Below the pieces are notes generated by a model. That model was not told the origin of the DNA. It saw only the letters and a program-made list of their open reading frames with translations, and searched no databases. Made by a program: the position numbers and the translations under genes. From Bacteroidota bacterium (GTDB lineage: Bacteria > Bacteroidota > Bacteroidia > Chitinophagales > Chitinophagaceae): a stretch of DNA of 41,925 nt. The DNA lies in assembly GCA_947476825.1 (NCBI GenBank), contig CANJRV010000019.1:1-41925 (forward strand). Direction: 5' to 3'. Below, in pieces: positions 39,985 to 41,925 of the stretch (position 1 is its first letter; every line of letters begins with the position of its first letter).

Positions 39985-41469
39985 ATGAAACAATTTTACA
40001 AGCATAAAATGAATACCATACTTATTCTAGGTATGGTATTTTTTTTATTAAATAATATGGCTTGTAAGAAAAGTATAGACCCTTCGTTTAACGATTCAGG
40101 TTTCCCAAATGAAATTGAAAAAATCATTGTCCATAAATGCGCAACAGTCGGTTGCCACAATGATAAAAGTTTTCAAAACGCCGCTAATTTAAATTTAACT
40201 ACCTGGGATGAATTGTTTAAAGGTGGTAATACGGGATCAGTTGCGGTTGCCTATTCTCCAACACAAAGTTCATTATTAACATTTATAAATACGTATGCGG
40301 ATCTAGGATTGACGGCAACACCGACCATGCCTTTGAATGCCGACCCATTGTCGAGAGAAGAAGTAAGCACCATTAAAAATTGGATTATCCATGGATGTCC
40401 AAATAAAATGGGTGAAATTCCATTTGCAAAAAATCCGAGCACAAGAAACAAATTATACATCGCCAATCAAGGTTGCGATTTAGTGAGCGTTGTAGATGCT
40501 GCCTCTTATTTGGTAATGCGATGTGTAAGGGTAGGGCATCAATTACCGCAAAAGGAAGTGCCGCATTGTTTGCGCGTGAGTCCCGATGGAAAGTATTGGT
40601 ATGTATGTTTTACCAATGGACAATATGTACAAAAGTTTGATGCTATAGCCGATACTTTTATTGCAGAAGCCAACATTGGAACGGGTAAATGGAATGTCAT
40701 CAAAATAGCACCCGACGGAAATCATGCGTATGTTTCGAGTTTTGATAATGATGGTAAATTAGTGGAAATCAATTTGAATACCATGACCATCAGCAATACC
40801 ATTGCGGGTTCTGGGTTATTGGCAAATCCACATGGCATCGCCTATTCTGCAAGTCAAGATACAGTATATGCAAGTGCACAATACGGGAATATGATCTATC
40901 GTATTGTGCCAAAATTATTTGTTGTTGATCAACTGTCTATTCAAAAAAATGCGGCTCCCGTATTGACGCCGCAATTATTAGATCCGCATGAAATCGTGAT
41001 GCGCCCAGATTATAAATACTATTTTATTTCCTGCCAAGCAAGCAATGAAGTTCGGGTAATGGACGCACAGGCAGATACATTATACAAGGTCATTCCGGTT
41101 GGTACTTACCCTTTGGAGTTTGCGATTTCCCAAAAAAGGAATCTCTTGTTTGTGACGTGTCAAGAAGATGTCAATCAAACCTACCTCAATTTTGTCGGCT
41201 CCGTTTATGTTATTGATATGGCTACTTTTCAAGTGATTCGTAAATTGGATATGCCATTTTTTCAACCCCATGGTTTGGCAATGGATGATGCGCTTGACTT
41301 GCTTTTTGTAGGTAGTCGTAATGTCAATCCTTCTGGACCGGCGCCACATCATACGTCAGAATGTGCTGGCAGAAATGGATATTATCATGCCATTAATCTC
41401 AATACTTGGCAAGCCTTAAAGCCCGTATCAGAAGTGTCTGTAGATCCGTATAGTTTAGATATTCGGTAA
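39985..41469 (+). CDS. Exported lipoprotein with CX4CH haem motif and YncE-like beta-propeller
   Basis: 494 residues; a second ATG at 40009 is a plausible alternative start. Lipobox NNMAC (Cys27). Residues about 43-135 have a cytochrome-like part with CATVGCH (Cys52, Cys57, His58), which is C-x4-C-H rather than the usual C-x2-C-H, plus TPTMPLN as a possible axial-methionine segment. Residues about 145-494 form a YncE/surface-layer-type propeller (VSVVDAASYLVMRCV, SPDGKYWYVCF, YVIDMATFQVI). Haem binding and electron transfer are inferred. It is 5 bp downstream of trxB. Confidence 0.8.
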   Translation: MKQFYKHKMNTILILGMVFFLLNNMACKKSIDPSFNDSGFPNEIEKIIVHKCATVGCHNDKSFQNAANLNLTTWDELFKGGNTGSVAVAYSPTQSSLLTFINTYADLGLTATPTMPLNADPLSREEVSTIKNWIIHGCPNKMGEIPFAKNPSTRNKLYIANQGCDLVSVVDAASYLVMRCVRVGHQLPQKEVPHCLRVSPDGKYWYVCFTNGQYVQKFDAIADTFIAEANIGTGKWNVIKIAPDGNHAYVSSFDNDGKLVEINLNTMTISNTIAGSGLLANPHGIAYSASQDTVYASAQYGNMIYRIVPKLFVVDQLSIQKNAAPVLTPQLLDPHEIVMRPDYKYYFISCQASNEVRVMDAQADTLYKVIPVGTYPLEFAISQKRNLLFVTCQEDVNQTYLNFVGSVYVIDMATFQVIRKLDMPFFQPHGLAMDDALDLLFVGSRNVNPSGPAPHHTSECAGRNGYYHAINLNTWQALKPVSEVSVDPYSLDIR

Positions 41470-41501
41470 AAAATTACCCAATGATAAAGAACAACAATTA
41501 G

Positions 41502-41612
41502 AACAAATCAGTTCCATCAGAAGAAAAAGTAATTGCCTTATTGAAAACGAAACCCGCTTCTGGATTTACGGTAGAAGATGCGGAAAAGACGCTGGAAGGA
41601 TTTAAGAAGTGA
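41502..41612 (+). pseudogene. Possible gene remnant, C-terminal fragment
   Basis: An ATG at 41481 begins a frame that stops at TAG (41499-41501). The same frame continues as 36 codons, SEEKVIALLKTKPASGFTVE then DAEKTLEGFKK, which reads like the end of a helical protein. I do not recognise the family. The stop in frame and the lack of an upstream body suggest decay. Chance coding-like sequence cannot be excluded. Confidence 0.3.
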
Positions 41613-41770
41613 TGGGGTTGGGTCTGAATCACGGATGGAGAGGATGAAAGGATTACACGGATTGAAAAAAGGACTTTGCAAGAGAATTGTAGTTGTCATT
41701 TTAATTACGCAAACTTGTACTGAGCGCAACCGAAGTACCAGAACATTTACTTTTGAAATTGATTATTAGA

Positions 41771-41790
41771 CACGGTTTGCAAACCCGCGC
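41771..41790. repeat. Solitary REP element
   Basis: CACGGTTTGCAAACCCGCGC is close to the REP units at 22562-22725 and 21927-21948. No transposase is adjacent. It lies in the last 456 bp (41470-41925), where I see no intact gene. Confidence 0.75.
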
Positions 41791-41863
41791 GAGCCAAGAG
41801 CGAGAGGACTCTCCGAAGAATGGGGAAAGGGAATGAGAGTGAGAAACAGAGTGAGAACGAGGA

Positions 41864-41925
41864 GAAAAATCAGAATACGTTCGTGTCACTGCGCTCTACG
41901 CTATTCGTTCTCGTTCTGATTTTTC
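41864..41925. repeat. Inverted repeat at the window end
   Basis: GAAAAATCAGAA (41864-41875) and TTCTGATTTTTC (41914-41925) are perfect 12-bp arms around 38 bp. The preceding 41797-41863 is purine-rich (GAGAGTGAGAAACAGAGTGAG). The right end is cut by the window, so the full element cannot be judged. Confidence 0.5.

Overview
The window looks like chromosomal DNA from a Bacteroidota bacterium, most likely close to the Chitinophagaceae or Sphingobacteriia. The DNA is AT-rich. Four predicted secreted proteins end in type IX secretion (T9SS) sorting domains: three type A (196-1200, 27725-28777, 29556-31850) and one type B / gliding-motility-like (5478-8303). Bacteroidota-restricted families are present (DUF5777, DUF4249, DUF3078-like, TonB-dependent receptor), and several promoters fit the Bacteroidota pattern of TTG, about 20 nt, TAnnTTTG. 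Housekeeping genes recognised are tsaD, trxB, a beta carbonic anhydrase and a XerC/D recombinase.

Layout. 1-136: tail of an IS1595-type transposase. 196-2817: a LamG/T9SS protein, then a convergent DUF2279 gene and a YdeI-like gene. 2833-5153: a four-gene minus-strand cluster (haem c lipoprotein, OB-fold protein, YceI, DUF5777 beta-barrel). 5478-10340: a large CotH-like T9SS protein and a TMTC-like membrane TPR protein. 10555-13441: Coq7/ferritin-like, VOC, a repeat tract, tsaD and a hypothetical. 13571-20467: envelope proteins, a rhodanese-thioredoxin lipoprotein and a DPP-IV type S9 peptidase.

20539-26868 is the most unusual block. All its genes point left. A LytTR response regulator (26122-26868) sits beside a promoter carrying two direct repeats 20 bp apart (25842-25912). 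A near-identical promoter-operator (21758-21828) lies directly upstream of a TlpA-like thioredoxin protein. Between them are two paralogous small secreted cysteine proteins, a thioredoxin-like lipoprotein, a decayed paralogue fragment and a DUF3078-like barrel. A REP-associated transposase flanked by exact inverted REP copies lies in the same block. I infer a LytTR-controlled exported-protein/redox system for which I know no described function.

27037-34372: methyltransferase, second LamG/T9SS protein, VapBC-type toxin-antitoxin pair, C25 (gingipain-like) peptidase, then a TPP riboswitch ahead of a TonB-dependent receptor, probably for thiamine or a precursor. 34425-41469: carbonic anhydrase, an unknown zinc-ribbon-like protein, a DUF433 antitoxin with a truncated toxin, XerD-like recombinase, DUF4249 lipoprotein, trxB, and a cytochrome/beta-propeller lipoprotein. 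Long gaps are filled by dispersed repeats: four copies of an about 80-bp element with conserved ends and variable core, REP palindromes, a nested inverted-repeat element (37423-37722) and a recurrent convergent-terminator sequence. No rRNA, tRNA or CRISPR array was seen.
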